DNA from: Ochrobactrum quorumnocens
Lineage (GTDB): Bacteria; Pseudomonadota; Alphaproteobacteria; Rhizobiales; Rhizobiaceae
NCBI RefSeq assembly: GCF_002278035.1
Contig: NZ_CP022603.1
Location: 1,728,501-1,792,500 of the forward strand
Reading direction: 5' to 3'
Length of the DNA: 64,000 bases
Each line of letters opens with the position of its first letter. Within the stretch, counting starts at the first letter, position 1. The notes beneath the pieces are model-generated. The model was not told the DNA's origin and did not search any database. It worked only from the letters and a program-made list of their open reading frames with translations. Of the stretch, positions 1-8,936 are shown piece after piece. A program made the position numbers and the translations under genes.

Positions 1-950
1 TGAAACACGGAACCGACGAGATTGGCAATCTCGGCTGATTTCTCAGGGCTGCGTGTTTTGACCGAAATCGAATAGATGAAGGTCTTGGCGTCGCGCCCGA
101 TCGTAAGGCTGTCGTAGAGATTATATAGAACGCGGGTTTCAAGTGCCTGACCCTCGCTCGCGGTATTTGGCTTCATCATGCTTTTAAGCTGCGCGAAAAA
201 GCCAGCAATGCCTGTGGGTACAAAACTGCCGTTGAATTCCGGATCTTTGGTCAAATCGGCCTGATGAATGACCTTGAGCAAAACACTGCTGGAATCGAGC
301 AATCGCGCCTGACTTTCAGCAATCGCCAGCGATGCATCGGTTGGTAATTGTCCCGGGGTCAGTTCGGTGCCCACGGTCTTGATGCTGCGCGGATCAACCA
401 GAATGTCTGTCGATGCCACATACATTTGTGGAATCGTCATGGCGTAGAGAGCTGCTGCAATGCCGCCGATTAGCGTTGTTGCGATCAGCAATTTGCGCGA
501 ACCTTTGACGACTTCAATCGCTATGCGCGGATCAATAAGTGGCTTCCATTCGGTGTTCGACGCTTCGCGCCTAGCGGGCCATGTATCGTCCGTGACAATT
601 GCTTTCGGTTCCGATGTGCTGACTTTGGCCACCTCATCCTTGGACGAATTTGCGCTGTGTTCGCGCTCTGCAATCTTCCGTTCAAGCTCTGCCTTGATCG
701 AAGCCATGCGGCTGCGAAGCTCGGAGACCTCTTCTTCCTTGGCGGCCTTATTTTCCTGTTGCGAGCGGAAAAGTTCTGCGCGTTCCTCAGGAGTGGCAGG
801 TGGGGTCCACGGTGGAGTTATGGGCGGGGGAATAGATTGAGGCTCACGTTTGGACGCGTCAGATTCTTCGCGGCTCGTCTCAGGCGCGTCTGAAAATGCA
901 AGAAGAGGCTTTTCTTCCCTTCCCTTATTGCGCTTGTCGTCACCGCTCAT
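1..950 (-). CDS. Wzz/GumC-type polysaccharide chain-length/export protein (N-terminal part; C-terminus beyond window)
   Basis: The gene starts at an ATG read on the minus strand at 950 and stays open to the left edge, so about 316 residues are visible and the stop is missing. The first ~150 residues are hydrophilic and cytoplasmic in character, with a proline-rich patch (IPPPITPPWTPPATP) and a charged coiled-coil-like stretch (about residues 55-95). A membrane segment follows near residues 152-172 (KLLIATTLIGGIAAALYAM), then the Wzz-like periplasmic start with 'ASTDILVDPRSIKTVG'. Such proteins set chain length or couple to export of exopolysaccharide or O-chain at the inner membrane. The flippase, polymerase and glycosyltransferases to its right fit this. 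A C-terminal tyrosine kinase domain could exist outside the window. The long cytoplasmic N-terminal extension is unusual for plain Wzz. Confidence 0.8.
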   Translation of the reverse strand, partial: MSGDDKRNKGREEKPLLAFSDAPETSREESDASKREPQSIPPPITPPWTPPATPEERAELFRSQQENKAAKEEEVSELRSRMASIKAELERKIAEREHSANSSKDEVAKVSTSEPKAIVTDDTWPARREASNTEWKPLIDPRIAIEVVKGSRKLLIATTLIGGIAAALYAMTIPQMYVASTDILVDPRSIKTVGTELTPGQLPTDASLAIAESQARLLDSSSVLLKVIHQADLTKDPEFNGSFVPTGIAGFFAQLKSMMKPNTASEGQALETRVLYNLYDSLTIGRDAKTFIYSISVKTRSPEKSAEIANLVGSVF

Positions 951-1143
951 CGTCAAAGATGTCCGTACCCCAGAATAGTCTTCATGCTTCCGACTATAGG
1001 TTTTTTATGGAGAACAAATGGTTAAAATGCGTATCGATAATTGCGTTAGTGCTTTTTAATTAAGCCTTTTTCGCTAAGTATCGGTCTAGGGTCGACATAC
1101 ACGGCTTAACAAGCAACAGGTAATATAAAGACGAGGCCCTTGG
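951..1143. promoter_or_regulatory. Divergent intergenic region between chain-length protein and flippase genes
   Basis: This AT-rich stretch of 193 bases separates two divergently transcribed genes, so it must hold promoters for both. I see no clean -35/-10 pair or operator that I would name. Confidence 0.4.
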
Positions 1144-2409
1144 GTGATCGCGAAAGCATTCAAGAAATTATCGGGTAGCCGTGGTGCCGTGGTGCGGGAC
1201 TATTTATCGCTCTTCTCTGGTTCTGCCGGAAGACTGGTTGTTTCGCTTCTTTATTTTATCGCGCTTGCGAACACATTGCCGACGGGAGACTTCGGTATTT
1301 TTGCCACAGCGTCGGGTACCGGTGTGGTGCTGTCGCGGCTCGTTTCGCTGGGGTTCAGCTCGCCACTTTATCGTATTTCTACCGTGAAACCGCTTTTGCT
1401 TGGCACATATACAGCCGGCTATTTGGCGGCGGTTCTTGTCTCCCTACCGCTTTTTGCGATCTGTTCGTGGTTGGTTTACTTCGTCTTCTTCAGCCGCGAC
1501 ATTTCATTTTTGCCGTTTGCCATTGTGGTCATTGCCGAAGCGCTTCTGTGGCGCTCGACGGAGATGATCATCATCGTCAATAATGGGCTGCGGCGGTTCG
1601 GCATTTCAGCTTTGCTGGTGATTTTGGGAACCGTAACGCGTGCGGTTGCTGCAGTCTTGTTCATGTTTCTGGCAGCTACGCACGATGTCACGCATTGGGC
1701 ATGGTGGTATTTGGCTGCAAATGCCGCGGCACTGATTGTGGCGCTTCGATTCTATCCACGGGTGAAATTGCGCTTTGAGCCGCGCCTTTATGCCCGGCGC
1801 ATATCTGATTCCATCGCTGTGATGGGTGCTGAACTTCTGTTCTATATTCAGAGCGAGCTTGATAAGCTCTTGGTGCTGAGCATCGGCGGACCAACAACGG
1901 CAGGCATCTATGCGATCATCATGCGCCTGGTCGATTTGACGGCACTGCCGATCCGTTCCTTTAATATGATGCTCGTACAGAAGCTTATGCGTACGCCCGA
2001 TATGCTGGCGTCGCTGCGTATCAGGGCTGGGCTGGAGTTTGCGGTCTTTGCCATATCGGTAGCAGGTTTGGGCGCAATGGTGATCTTCCTGCAATTCTTC
2101 CCCAAGGCACTTGGCCCAAGCGTCGCACCAATTGTCGGGCTGTTGCCGTTGGTGTTGCTGGTGCCGGGTTTCCGCAACCTGATCGAGTATCAGACCGAGA
2201 TTCTCTACGCGCGTGGTCAGTCTGGTCTGCGTACATTGAACATGGTGCTGATGACTGCAGCCAAGGCTTTGTTCGTGTGGCTTCTGCTGATTTATTATGG
2301 AAACAGCAATGACTGGATTGCCGGCCTCAATTTCGTATTTGCGGGAATTTATATCCTGTCGCTGGTTTTCACCTATACGAGCATCAAGCGGCCCGCGAAG
2401 CGGGTCTAA
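1144..2409 (+). CDS. Wzx-like polysaccharide flippase (oligosaccharide transporter family)
   Basis: This is a 421-residue, very hydrophobic protein with about 12 predicted membrane segments, the size and texture of Wzx/PST flippases of the MOP superfamily. These move lipid-linked oligosaccharide repeat units across the inner membrane. The segment 'LLFYIQSELDKLLVLSIGGPTTAGIYAIIMRL' region (about residues 237-262), with a charged dyad inside a membrane run and an 'AGIYAI' turn, is typical. The start is GTG at 1144; no in-frame ATG nearby fits better. It is divergent from the chain-length gene and followed by a strong terminator. Sequence alone does not give its substrate. Confidence 0.8.
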   Translation: MIAKAFKKLSGSRGAVVRDYLSLFSGSAGRLVVSLLYFIALANTLPTGDFGIFATASGTGVVLSRLVSLGFSSPLYRISTVKPLLLGTYTAGYLAAVLVSLPLFAICSWLVYFVFFSRDISFLPFAIVVIAEALLWRSTEMIIIVNNGLRRFGISALLVILGTVTRAVAAVLFMFLAATHDVTHWAWWYLAANAAALIVALRFYPRVKLRFEPRLYARRISDSIAVMGAELLFYIQSELDKLLVLSIGGPTTAGIYAIIMRLVDLTALPIRSFNMMLVQKLMRTPDMLASLRIRAGLEFAVFAISVAGLGAMVIFLQFFPKALGPSVAPIVGLLPLVLLVPGFRNLIEYQTEILYARGQSGLRTLNMVLMTAAKALFVWLLLIYYGNSNDWIAGLNFVFAGIYILSLVFTYTSIKRPAKRV

Positions 2410-2444
2410 AACCCAGAGCGCCGCAATTCGGCGCTCTGGGTTTT
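2408..2444. terminator. Bidirectional rho-independent terminator
   Basis: A perfect 16-bp inverted repeat (2408-2423 and 2429-2444) encloses a 5-base loop. The stem has a GC-rich core (CCCAGAGCGCCG) with AAAA at the left end and TTTT at the right, so it can terminate in both directions. It lies between the convergent flippase gene and the glycosyltransferase-like gene. Confidence 0.93.
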
Positions 2445-2451
2445 GACGATC

Positions 2452-3315
2452 TCAACCACCTATGATGCGGCGAATATCATTGACCGACAGGCTGAGGAAG
2501 GACTGCATGCCGATGGCGACCTGATGCGGTTCCATTTCGGCAATGAAAGTTCTGAATTCTTCTTCCGTTGGCGGTGGTGCAAACCACTGCATGCGGCAGA
2601 GATCGTGTGTATCGTGAAAGTGGCCCGCACCTTCCAGAACATCATCGACATAATGGCCGTAGATGAAACATTCGGAGAAGCGGCGGACGTTGCCGATAGC
2701 CGCTACCCAATGCTGGCCGGTATGTTTCTCGATACGCTCACACATGCCGACGACCGAATCTCTGCGCCATGAAACGAGCTGGCCGATATAATCATTCAGT
2801 GCGCTTTTACCGTTCGGGACACCAAGAAGCTTTCCTGCATTTTCAGCCCAAACAGGGTGTTCCGGCCATTCGGGATTGGCAAGTGCATTGGGCCGGTAGA
2901 ACAGGCGCAGTTTGTCACCTTGCCAGAGCGTGCTGCAATCAAATGCGCGCACGAAAGCAGTGTCGGAATCGGTGTAGAGAAGACCGTCTTCTTCCACCTT
3001 GCTCGCCAGTGCAATACGGCGCAATTGCTGCACATGCCATCCGCGCAATGGCTTGGTTTTGAACGACAACCAGACGCGACGACGTCCGAGATAGGTCGGA
3101 TCGGGAAATGCGCGCAGCCATGAGGGCAGCAGATCGCGTTCATCAATAACGATGCGATTGGCGCTTTCTATCTGCCGGAACAGTGCCACATCTTTGCTGT
3201 CGACAAGTATGTAATGCTTGGTGAAACCGGTGACATGTTTGTCCATGGTTTCACACAGGAGCTTGCAACGCTCAAAGTCCTGATCCCAGCTTGCGGTAAC
3301 GATAGCTGTCTTCAA
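2452..3315 (-). CDS. Putative glycosyltransferase (DUF6492-like, GT-A-type fold)
   Basis: The 287-residue soluble protein begins MKTAIVTASWDQDFERCKLLCETM, a pattern of the DUF6492 family found in exopolysaccharide clusters. 'DGLLYTDSDTAFVRAF' near residues 111-126 has the DxD motif (DSD) used by GT-A glycosyltransferases to bind metal and nucleotide sugar. The start codon overlaps the stop of the upstream WecG-like gene by 4 bases, so the two are probably translationally coupled. Role in polysaccharide assembly is inferred from the DxD motif and context; the sugar is unknown. Confidence 0.7.
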   Translation of the reverse strand: MKTAIVTASWDQDFERCKLLCETMDKHVTGFTKHYILVDSKDVALFRQIESANRIVIDERDLLPSWLRAFPDPTYLGRRRVWLSFKTKPLRGWHVQQLRRIALASKVEEDGLLYTDSDTAFVRAFDCSTLWQGDKLRLFYRPNALANPEWPEHPVWAENAGKLLGVPNGKSALNDYIGQLVSWRRDSVVGMCERIEKHTGQHWVAAIGNVRRFSECFIYGHYVDDVLEGAGHFHDTHDLCRMQWFAPPPTEEEFRTFIAEMEPHQVAIGMQSFLSLSVNDIRRIIGG

Positions 3316-4076
3316 GGTTTACCCCCTGACAGCTTTTCCTTGGCCACACGCCAGAGAAAGACCGGATTGCCGACGAGATAGCGCTTTGCCAGACGGCGCG
3401 GTTCTTGCAACAGGCGGTGTATCCACTCCATCTTGAGTGTGCGGACCCAATGTGGTGCGCGTTGTACGCGGCCGGTGTGCAGATCGAACAGAGCACCGAC
3501 AGCGCTTGCAATCGTGCAATGTTCGGCTTTGATGTATTTATCGATGAACAGTTCCTGCCGCGGGACGCCCATAGCGACGAGCAGAATATCCGGATGATAA
3601 TCGGCCAGTTGACCGAGAATGCCATCAAGATCGGCTGGTTTGAAATAACCGTCTGAAATAACGCGAAACTCATGCTGCGGTATTTGCTGTTTGAAAAGTT
3701 CTGCGGCTTCAGCAGCAACACCCGGACCACCGCCCAACAGAGCGACCTTCATTGGACGCTTGATGTGCTGCATCAGGCCCGGAATAAAATCTGTGCCGTT
3801 GAGATTGGCCGGGAATTTCGCGCCATAGGCTGCTTTGCTGGCAATATCGACGCCAATACCATCAGGCAGAATCAGGAAATCTTTCAACGCGGCCATGTAG
3901 GCTGGGTCTTCATGTGCAATATTGGCATTGTTGGCATTGAGCCAGCCTTGCTTCATGAATTCACGGCTCTCGATCCGTTTTTCAAAATAGGCGAACGAAC
4001 TGTTCCAGTCGAAACATACAACCTTGATGCCGAGAATATTTCGATATTCGAGTTTTGCGGGTGCACTATTCGTCAT
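3312..4076 (-). CDS. WecG/TagA/CpsF family glycosyltransferase
   Basis: The 254-residue protein shows the full WecG/TagA/CpsF (GT26) motif series: 'NNANIA' near residue 47, 'LPDGIGVDIAS' near 69-79, 'NGTDF' near 92, 'MGVPRQELFIDKYI' near 169-182, then 'GALFD' and the basic C-terminal 'MEWIHRLLQEPRRLAKRYL'. Family members add ManNAc-type or other sugars to undecaprenyl-linked intermediates on the cytoplasmic face of the membrane. It sits in a three-gene minus-strand run with the DUF6492-like gene (4-base overlap) and the GT4-like gene (stop and start almost touching). The acceptor and donor cannot be read from sequence. Confidence 0.9.
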   Translation of the reverse strand: MTNSAPAKLEYRNILGIKVVCFDWNSSFAYFEKRIESREFMKQGWLNANNANIAHEDPAYMAALKDFLILPDGIGVDIASKAAYGAKFPANLNGTDFIPGLMQHIKRPMKVALLGGGPGVAAEAAELFKQQIPQHEFRVISDGYFKPADLDGILGQLADYHPDILLVAMGVPRQELFIDKYIKAEHCTIASAVGALFDLHTGRVQRAPHWVRTLKMEWIHRLLQEPRRLAKRYLVGNPVFLWRVAKEKLSGGKP

Positions 4077-4077
4077 G

Positions 4078-5265
4078 TCAGTTTGCTTTTCCTGTCACGT
4101 CCTGAAGTTTCTTTAAGCCTCGGGCGATCGCGCTGTCCATGCCTTTGATTTGTGCCTGTTTGAAGGCTTTGCCATCCAGTTTTTGACGGTGCCCGTCGTT
4201 TATTGCTTTTAGACGCTCAGCAACAGCTGCCGCGAATTCCGCAGGCTTATCAGCAATCGTGCAATTTGCGGGAATATTACCGATTCCACGAACCGAATGT
4301 GCAGTCGCGACACTTGGCATGCCAAGTTCAAACGTCTCGATGGATTTGAGCTGAACGCCAGTGCCGGCCCGGCTGATCAGCGGCACAAGCTTTCCACTTT
4401 CTACAAACTCGGTTGCATCCGGCACTTTGCCGACGAAATTGACGCCCGGCCATGCCGCAATCAAATCAGCCGGTGTATTACCAGCGATAGCTATTGAAAT
4501 GTCTTTCGGCAGCAGTGGTTTTACTTCGCGCAGAAACCATTCAAGCCCGATGCGGTTCGGGTGCCATGTCCATGTCCCGATCAGCGCCAGATCGTATTTC
4601 GCTGAAGGCGCCTTTGTAGCTGCAGCATTCCCCGGCATGACAAGCGGTAATGTTGCAAACTTTTCGCTGCAGAGGCCCAGTGCTGGACCGTCGTCTTCCG
4701 CAAATGTGAAAACGAAACTTGCCTGTTTGCAAAGTCTGTTTTCCAACTTTTTCAGAATGCGTGCTTCGCGGCCGAACAGGAATTTCTGTACTTTACCTTT
4801 GGCGTCTGCGGCATTTTCTTCCGCAGAGCGATATTCGACGTTATGCGCAACGAACAGCGAGGGCTTGTTCTTGAAAATTTCTTCGAAGGCACCCGGCAGC
4901 GTGACACCGTTGAGCACGTAGGCGTCGAAGTCGCCAAGCTCGGTGATTGCATTATGCAGCTCGATAGCAGGGATCACGCGCAGTTTTGCTGAGGAAACAG
5001 TCAGCCCGGTGAGGAAGGATTTTAGCACCCATCCGATCTTGCGCTTGATGCCTGCACCTTCCGTGCGTACTTCCACTTCGCCAAGGACGATTGTGTCTGC
5101 ACTTTCAGCAGCTTTATGCCCCGGCCACGTAAAACCCAACACGGTCACATGCGCGCCTGCGCGACGAAGGCCATCAATGACGGCTGCGTTGGCAACTTCA
5201 TATCCGGTTGAGGCGACGGCATGCGGAACAAGTGACGTCACGAAGACAAGACGAAACGGTTGCAA
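4078..5265 (-). CDS. Glycosyltransferase, GT4/GT-B type
   Basis: This 395-residue protein opens with a Rossmann-like strand (FRLVFVTSLVP) and 'GYEVANAAVIDGLRRAGAHVTVLGF', the usual N-terminal fold of GT-B glycosyltransferases. Near the C-terminus 'AGTGVQLKSIETFELGMPSVAT' matches the GT4 sugar-nucleotide site with its conserved Glu. It is first in a leftward run of three glycosyltransferase-type genes; the next ATG lies 1 base past its stop. It is divergent from the GT2 gene at 5404. Substrate is unknown. Confidence 0.82.
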   Translation of the reverse strand: MQPFRLVFVTSLVPHAVASTGYEVANAAVIDGLRRAGAHVTVLGFTWPGHKAAESADTIVLGEVEVRTEGAGIKRKIGWVLKSFLTGLTVSSAKLRVIPAIELHNAITELGDFDAYVLNGVTLPGAFEEIFKNKPSLFVAHNVEYRSAEENAADAKGKVQKFLFGREARILKKLENRLCKQASFVFTFAEDDGPALGLCSEKFATLPLVMPGNAAATKAPSAKYDLALIGTWTWHPNRIGLEWFLREVKPLLPKDISIAIAGNTPADLIAAWPGVNFVGKVPDATEFVESGKLVPLISRAGTGVQLKSIETFELGMPSVATAHSVRGIGNIPANCTIADKPAEFAAAVAERLKAINDGHRQKLDGKAFKQAQIKGMDSAIARGLKKLQDVTGKAN

Positions 5266-5403
5266 TTCAACTCCTGACGGCTCTTAATGAATGTTTATTG
5301 AAGTTAGTGTCTACAGCCATGCGGTGAACTTTTCTTTAAGCGTTTATCAATAGTGGCAAGATAAACATAAAATCATAATTCTCTGAAATAATCGGAAGCT
5401 GAG
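5266..5403. promoter_or_regulatory. Divergent promoter region between two glycosyltransferase operons
   Basis: This 138-base AT-rich spacer lies between head-to-head genes and must carry both promoters. No operator-like palindrome stands out. Confidence 0.4.
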
Positions 5404-6396
5404 ATGCCAGATTTACCGGATCATATTGAAGTAATCGCTAAAACACCTGGTCTCGGCTATGACGAGATCGACATCGTCGTTTCGCTCCCGACATTTATGC
5501 GGCCCGAGCATCTGATACGCACGCTCGACACGCTGAATGCGCAGACCACCAAGCGTAAATGGGCTGTCGTTGTGATCGAGAACGAAACCGAAAAGAAGGA
5601 AGGCGCAACCGTTGCTGCCCCGCTTTTCGAAGCCGGCAAATATCGGGGTATGCTGATCGGTGAATCCCATCGCGGCAACTGCAACGCCTATAATGCTGGC
5701 TGGCTGACCGCGACTAAGTTTTTCCCGAACTTTAAATACGTCATCGTGATCGACGATGACGAGCTGGCTGATCCTGACTGGATCGAAAACATGGTTTCGA
5801 CCGCTGAGCGTTATAACGTTAGCCTGGTTGGCGGTCCGCAGTATCCGATTTTTGAAAAGCCGAATTCGGAACAGTGGGCAAAGCATCCGGTCTTCCTACC
5901 GCATTATACTAAGACAGGCCCGGTTCCGATTATCTATTCGTCGGGCAATCTGCTGATTGCGCGCCCTGTGCTTGAAGCGCATGGTTATCCGTTTATGGAT
6001 CTGAAGTTCAACTTCACCGGCGGCGGCGATTCTGACTTCTTGTCCCGCTCAATCGCTAAGGGCTTCAAAGTTGCCTGGTGTGCGGAAGGTATCGTGCGCG
6101 AAACCATTCCGGCACGTCGTCTCGAAAACGACTGGATCAGATCACGCGGCTTGCGCAACGGCGTTCTTTCGACCTTGATTGAACAGCGCAAGCGCAAGGA
6201 CGAGCCACTCGGTCAGGTGCGCGTGTTCCTCAAGAGCCTCGCGCTTCTGGCTTATTCGCCGATCAAGGCTGTGAGAAGAGGTGTTGCCGCTGGTTTTGCA
6301 CCTGTTGGTACCTACTTCATCCATATCGGTTTGGGCCGGGTGATGGCGCATTTTGGATATTTGAATGAGCAGTACCGTAACCCGGACAAGAACTAA
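5404..6396 (+). CDS. Glycosyltransferase family 2
   Basis: The 330-residue protein has the GT2 start 'DIVVSLPTFMRPEHLIRTLDTLNAQ' (residues ~23-47), the nucleotide-binding/DxD region 'YVIVIDDDELADPDWIE' (~112-128) and an acceptor-side 'GGGDSDFLSRSIAKGFKVAWC' (~206-226). It probably transfers a sugar from a nucleotide donor to a growing polysaccharide unit. The polymerase-like gene begins inside its last 32 bases, so the two form an operon. There is no obvious membrane anchor apart from a hydrophobic C-terminal stretch near residue 280. Confidence 0.88.
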   Translation: MPDLPDHIEVIAKTPGLGYDEIDIVVSLPTFMRPEHLIRTLDTLNAQTTKRKWAVVVIENETEKKEGATVAAPLFEAGKYRGMLIGESHRGNCNAYNAGWLTATKFFPNFKYVIVIDDDELADPDWIENMVSTAERYNVSLVGGPQYPIFEKPNSEQWAKHPVFLPHYTKTGPVPIIYSSGNLLIARPVLEAHGYPFMDLKFNFTGGGDSDFLSRSIAKGFKVAWCAEGIVRETIPARRLENDWIRSRGLRNGVLSTLIEQRKRKDEPLGQVRVFLKSLALLAYSPIKAVRRGVAAGFAPVGTYFIHIGLGRVMAHFGYLNEQYRNPDKN

Positions 6397-7684
6397 TCCA
6401 AGTTCGTCCGATCCGATGCGGGTGACGGTGCGCCAGATAGCGCTCGTCACCGCGACGGTTATATTCTGCATTCTGTTGATTTCTTTTCGCCCGTTTTCGC
6501 CGGCTGTTCCTGCCGATGGTCAGCAGGCGGGTGATGCCGTCAATCAGCTTGGCTTTGGCCTCGTCGGGGCCATAGCATTGGCGTCGCTTGCAATGTTCGC
6601 CGAACCTGGCAAGGTTTTGCGGCTTGTCAGCCTTGGTTGGCTGCTGATGTTCGGCCTTTTGTTGGCTTCAGCTTTCGTTAGTCCCGATCCTTCGACCGCC
6701 ATTCGTGGCATCATGCTGACGCTGATCGGTGTGCTCGCAATTGTTGCCGTCCTTGCCCTGCCGCAAGATGCCGATGGTTATTCGTGGATGCTGCTTGTTG
6801 TGGCGTCTATCGTTATTTTTATCTCCTATGCCGGTGTGGTGCTTTTGCCTAATCTTGGCACCCACGGTGTAGATGCTGGCGAGCCGCAGAATTCATTTCT
6901 TTGGCGGGGTGTCTTCACCCACAAGAACATTGCCGGGCCTGTCATGGCGATTTTCGCTTTTGCGGGTATTTATCTTTGGCGGCGCGGCTGGCGGTTCAGC
7001 GGTGCGCTGATTGCGTTATTTGCATTGTTCTTTGTGGCGCATACAGGTTCGAAAACCACTGCCGCATTGGTTCCATTCGCCATGCTTCTGGTCATCGGTC
7101 CCGGCATGTTTGGTATGCGCGGACTGGCACCTCTGATGATCTTTGCCATTCAGGTTGTGTTTGCGCTTTTCACCATTGGCGCAGTGCTATTTGAGCCGTT
7201 GCATCAGATTGTTTTGCAATTCTCGGTCGATCCGACTTTTACAGGACGCACCTCGATCTGGGCCTTTGCGATTGATGCGTTGCACAACCGTCCATGGATC
7301 GGATTTGGTTATGAGAGCTTCTGGGGGGCTGAGCGGGTCAAGGAAGCCGCCAATCCTTATTATCTCGATTGGGATGTGCGCGGCATCGTGCATGGCCATA
7401 ACGGCTATCTCGATATCACGCTTTCGATGGGGCTTATCGGTCTTATCTGCGCAATAGTCGTGATCATCATCATGCCGCTGGTCAACTATATGCGATGCAG
7501 ACCAACCCGCGAGAACCTGCTTCTTGCTGATTTCTTCCTGATGTTTGTGTTTTTCGGCACGCTCAATGCGATGCTGGAAAGCTTCTTTTTTCGTCGCATG
7601 GATCCAGTGTGGCTCATGCTTATCTTTGCGATCTTTGGCTTGCGCATGACGGCCAAAGTCACCATTCCCAAGCGGGCTATCTAG
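6365..7684 (+). CDS. O-antigen ligase / polysaccharide polymerase-like membrane protein (WaaL/Wzy/ExoQ type)
   Basis: The 439-residue protein has about 11-12 membrane segments and one larger periplasmic loop holding 'TGRTSIWAFAIDALHNRPWIGFGYESFW' and 'HGHNGYLDITLSMGLIGL'. This is the Wzy_C (O-antigen ligase) pattern of RxxxW, GxGxxxF and HNxYL. Members polymerise repeat units or ligate glycans on the outer face of the inner membrane. The ATG at 6365 overlaps the GT2 gene by 32 bases; an in-frame ATG at 6416 is an alternative. With the flippase and chain-length gene it suggests a Wzx/Wzy-dependent pathway. The stop codon forms the edge of a repeat element. Confidence 0.85.
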   Translation: MSSTVTRTRTNPSSSDPMRVTVRQIALVTATVIFCILLISFRPFSPAVPADGQQAGDAVNQLGFGLVGAIALASLAMFAEPGKVLRLVSLGWLLMFGLLLASAFVSPDPSTAIRGIMLTLIGVLAIVAVLALPQDADGYSWMLLVVASIVIFISYAGVVLLPNLGTHGVDAGEPQNSFLWRGVFTHKNIAGPVMAIFAFAGIYLWRRGWRFSGALIALFALFFVAHTGSKTTAALVPFAMLLVIGPGMFGMRGLAPLMIFAIQVVFALFTIGAVLFEPLHQIVLQFSVDPTFTGRTSIWAFAIDALHNRPWIGFGYESFWGAERVKEAANPYYLDWDVRGIVHGHNGYLDITLSMGLIGLICAIVVIIIMPLVNYMRCRPTRENLLLADFFLMFVFFGTLNAMLESFFFRRMDPVWLMLIFAIFGLRMTAKVTIPKRAI

Positions 7685-7786
7685 AGCGTGTCGCGCTTGA
7701 TCGTACCCGCTGCGCTGACTCTATCTTCTTGTTTTCACGCATGTCGTTGTCGGAAAACCGGTTTCCACTTTTCCGCGACATGCTTT
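7682..7786 (+). repeat. Bru-RS-like palindromic repeat, copy 1
   Basis: This is a ~105-bp element with TAGAGC-like left end and GCTTTAG right end. It holds the family core ACGCATGTC ... AAAACCGGTTTCCACTTTT ... GACATGCT, seen again near 23.7, 27.5, 33.3 and 61.9 kb in the same orientation. It fills the gap between the polymerase gene and the next oxidoreductase gene, and it supplies the TAG stop of the polymerase gene. Confidence 0.75.
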
Positions 7787-7799
7787 AGCCGGAGTTACC

Positions 7800-8936
7800 A
7801 TGAATATCGCTATCATTGGCACGGGCTTTGTCGCCGATTACTACATGACCACGCTGCGCAATTACCCGCAACTCAAGCTGCTCGGTGCCTTCGATCGATC
7901 GCCGGAACGGATCAAGGTGTTTGCCGCACATTATAATGTGCGTGCTTATGAGAGCTTTGAGGCCGTGCTGGCTGATAAAGACGTGCAGATTGTCTTGAAC
8001 CTCACCACACCGGAAAGCCATTCTGCCGTTTCGCGCGCAGCGCTCGCAGCTGGCAAGCATGTCTATTCCGAGAAGCCTTTGGCAATGGATTTCAACGATG
8101 CCAAAGCGCTGGTCGATTTTGCTGCCGCCAATGGTCTGACGCTTGCTGCGGCACCCGCCAATGGTCTCAGTGACGCGCAGAAACTTGTTTCAAGTTCGAT
8201 GAGCGAGATTGGCACGCCGCGTCTGGTTTATGCTGAAATGGAAGATGGTCCGGTTTTTCGCGACAAGTGGGCGACATGGCGCTCACAATCGGGCGCGCCA
8301 TGGCCGGGTCTGCATGAGTTTGAGATTGGCTGCACGCTGGAACATGCAGGCTATGCGCTTTCGTGGCTGGTGTCTCTGTTTGGTCCGGTAGAAAGTGTGA
8401 CTGCTTTCTCTTCGATCACCTTCCAGAATAAGGGGCCGGGCACCGAACATCTGCACATGGCACCGGATTTTTCCGTGGGGTGCCTGCGCTTTAAATCTGG
8501 CCTCGTTGCGCGTCTGACTTCGGGCCTCGCAATGCCAAAAGATCGCAGCCTGACGATTGTGGCCGATAAAGGCTCGATTACGGTCGATGATCTCTGGGAT
8601 AACCGTTCTGCGGTTCGGCTTGAATCGACGACCAGAAAACGTTCCTTTCTGTCGCGGGTGTTTGGACGTCTTGAAGCCAAACTTGGTAAGACACTCGCAT
8701 GGAAACCGGCTGTTGGCAGCAAGCTTACTTATCCAAAAGGCGATACGGTGAGCCTGCCGTCATTCCCATCGCAGATTGATTTCATGCGTGGCGTTGCCGA
8801 TCAGGCGCGCGCCATCGAAACCGGTAAGACGGCCTTTTTCTCAGGCGCTGTGGCATTGCACATTACCGAAGTGGCTCTTGCACTTAACAATGCTGGCGAG
8901 AATGCTGCGCCTTATAAGGTGCAGAGCAGCTTCTAA
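7800..8936 (+). CDS. Gfo/Idh/MocA family NAD(P)-dependent oxidoreductase
   Basis: The 378-residue protein starts MNIAIIGTGFVADYYM, a GxGxxA-like dinucleotide-binding loop (residues 7-12). It continues with 'VLNLTTPESHSAVSRAALAAGKHVYSEKPLAM', where EKP (~91-93) is the hallmark catalytic/NAD motif of the family. These enzymes oxidise or reduce sugars, inositols or sugar nucleotides in the cytoplasm. The neighbouring polysaccharide genes make a sugar-precursor role plausible but unproven. Its 3' end overlaps that of the convergent oxidoreductase gene by 4 bases. Confidence 0.88.
   Translation: MNIAIIGTGFVADYYMTTLRNYPQLKLLGAFDRSPERIKVFAAHYNVRAYESFEAVLADKDVQIVLNLTTPESHSAVSRAALAAGKHVYSEKPLAMDFNDAKALVDFAAANGLTLAAAPANGLSDAQKLVSSSMSEIGTPRLVYAEMEDGPVFRDKWATWRSQSGAPWPGLHEFEIGCTLEHAGYALSWLVSLFGPVESVTAFSSITFQNKGPGTEHLHMAPDFSVGCLRFKSGLVARLTSGLAMPKDRSLTIVADKGSITVDDLWDNRSAVRLESTTRKRSFLSRVFGRLEAKLGKTLAWKPAVGSKLTYPKGDTVSLPSFPSQIDFMRGVADQARAIETGKTAFFSGAVALHITEVALALNNAGENAAPYKVQSSF

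Noticed and set aside
1606..2094. A 162-codon minus-strand frame inside the flippase gene
   Set aside because: Gln/His/Arg-rich antisense shadow of a membrane protein gene; no recognisable motif.
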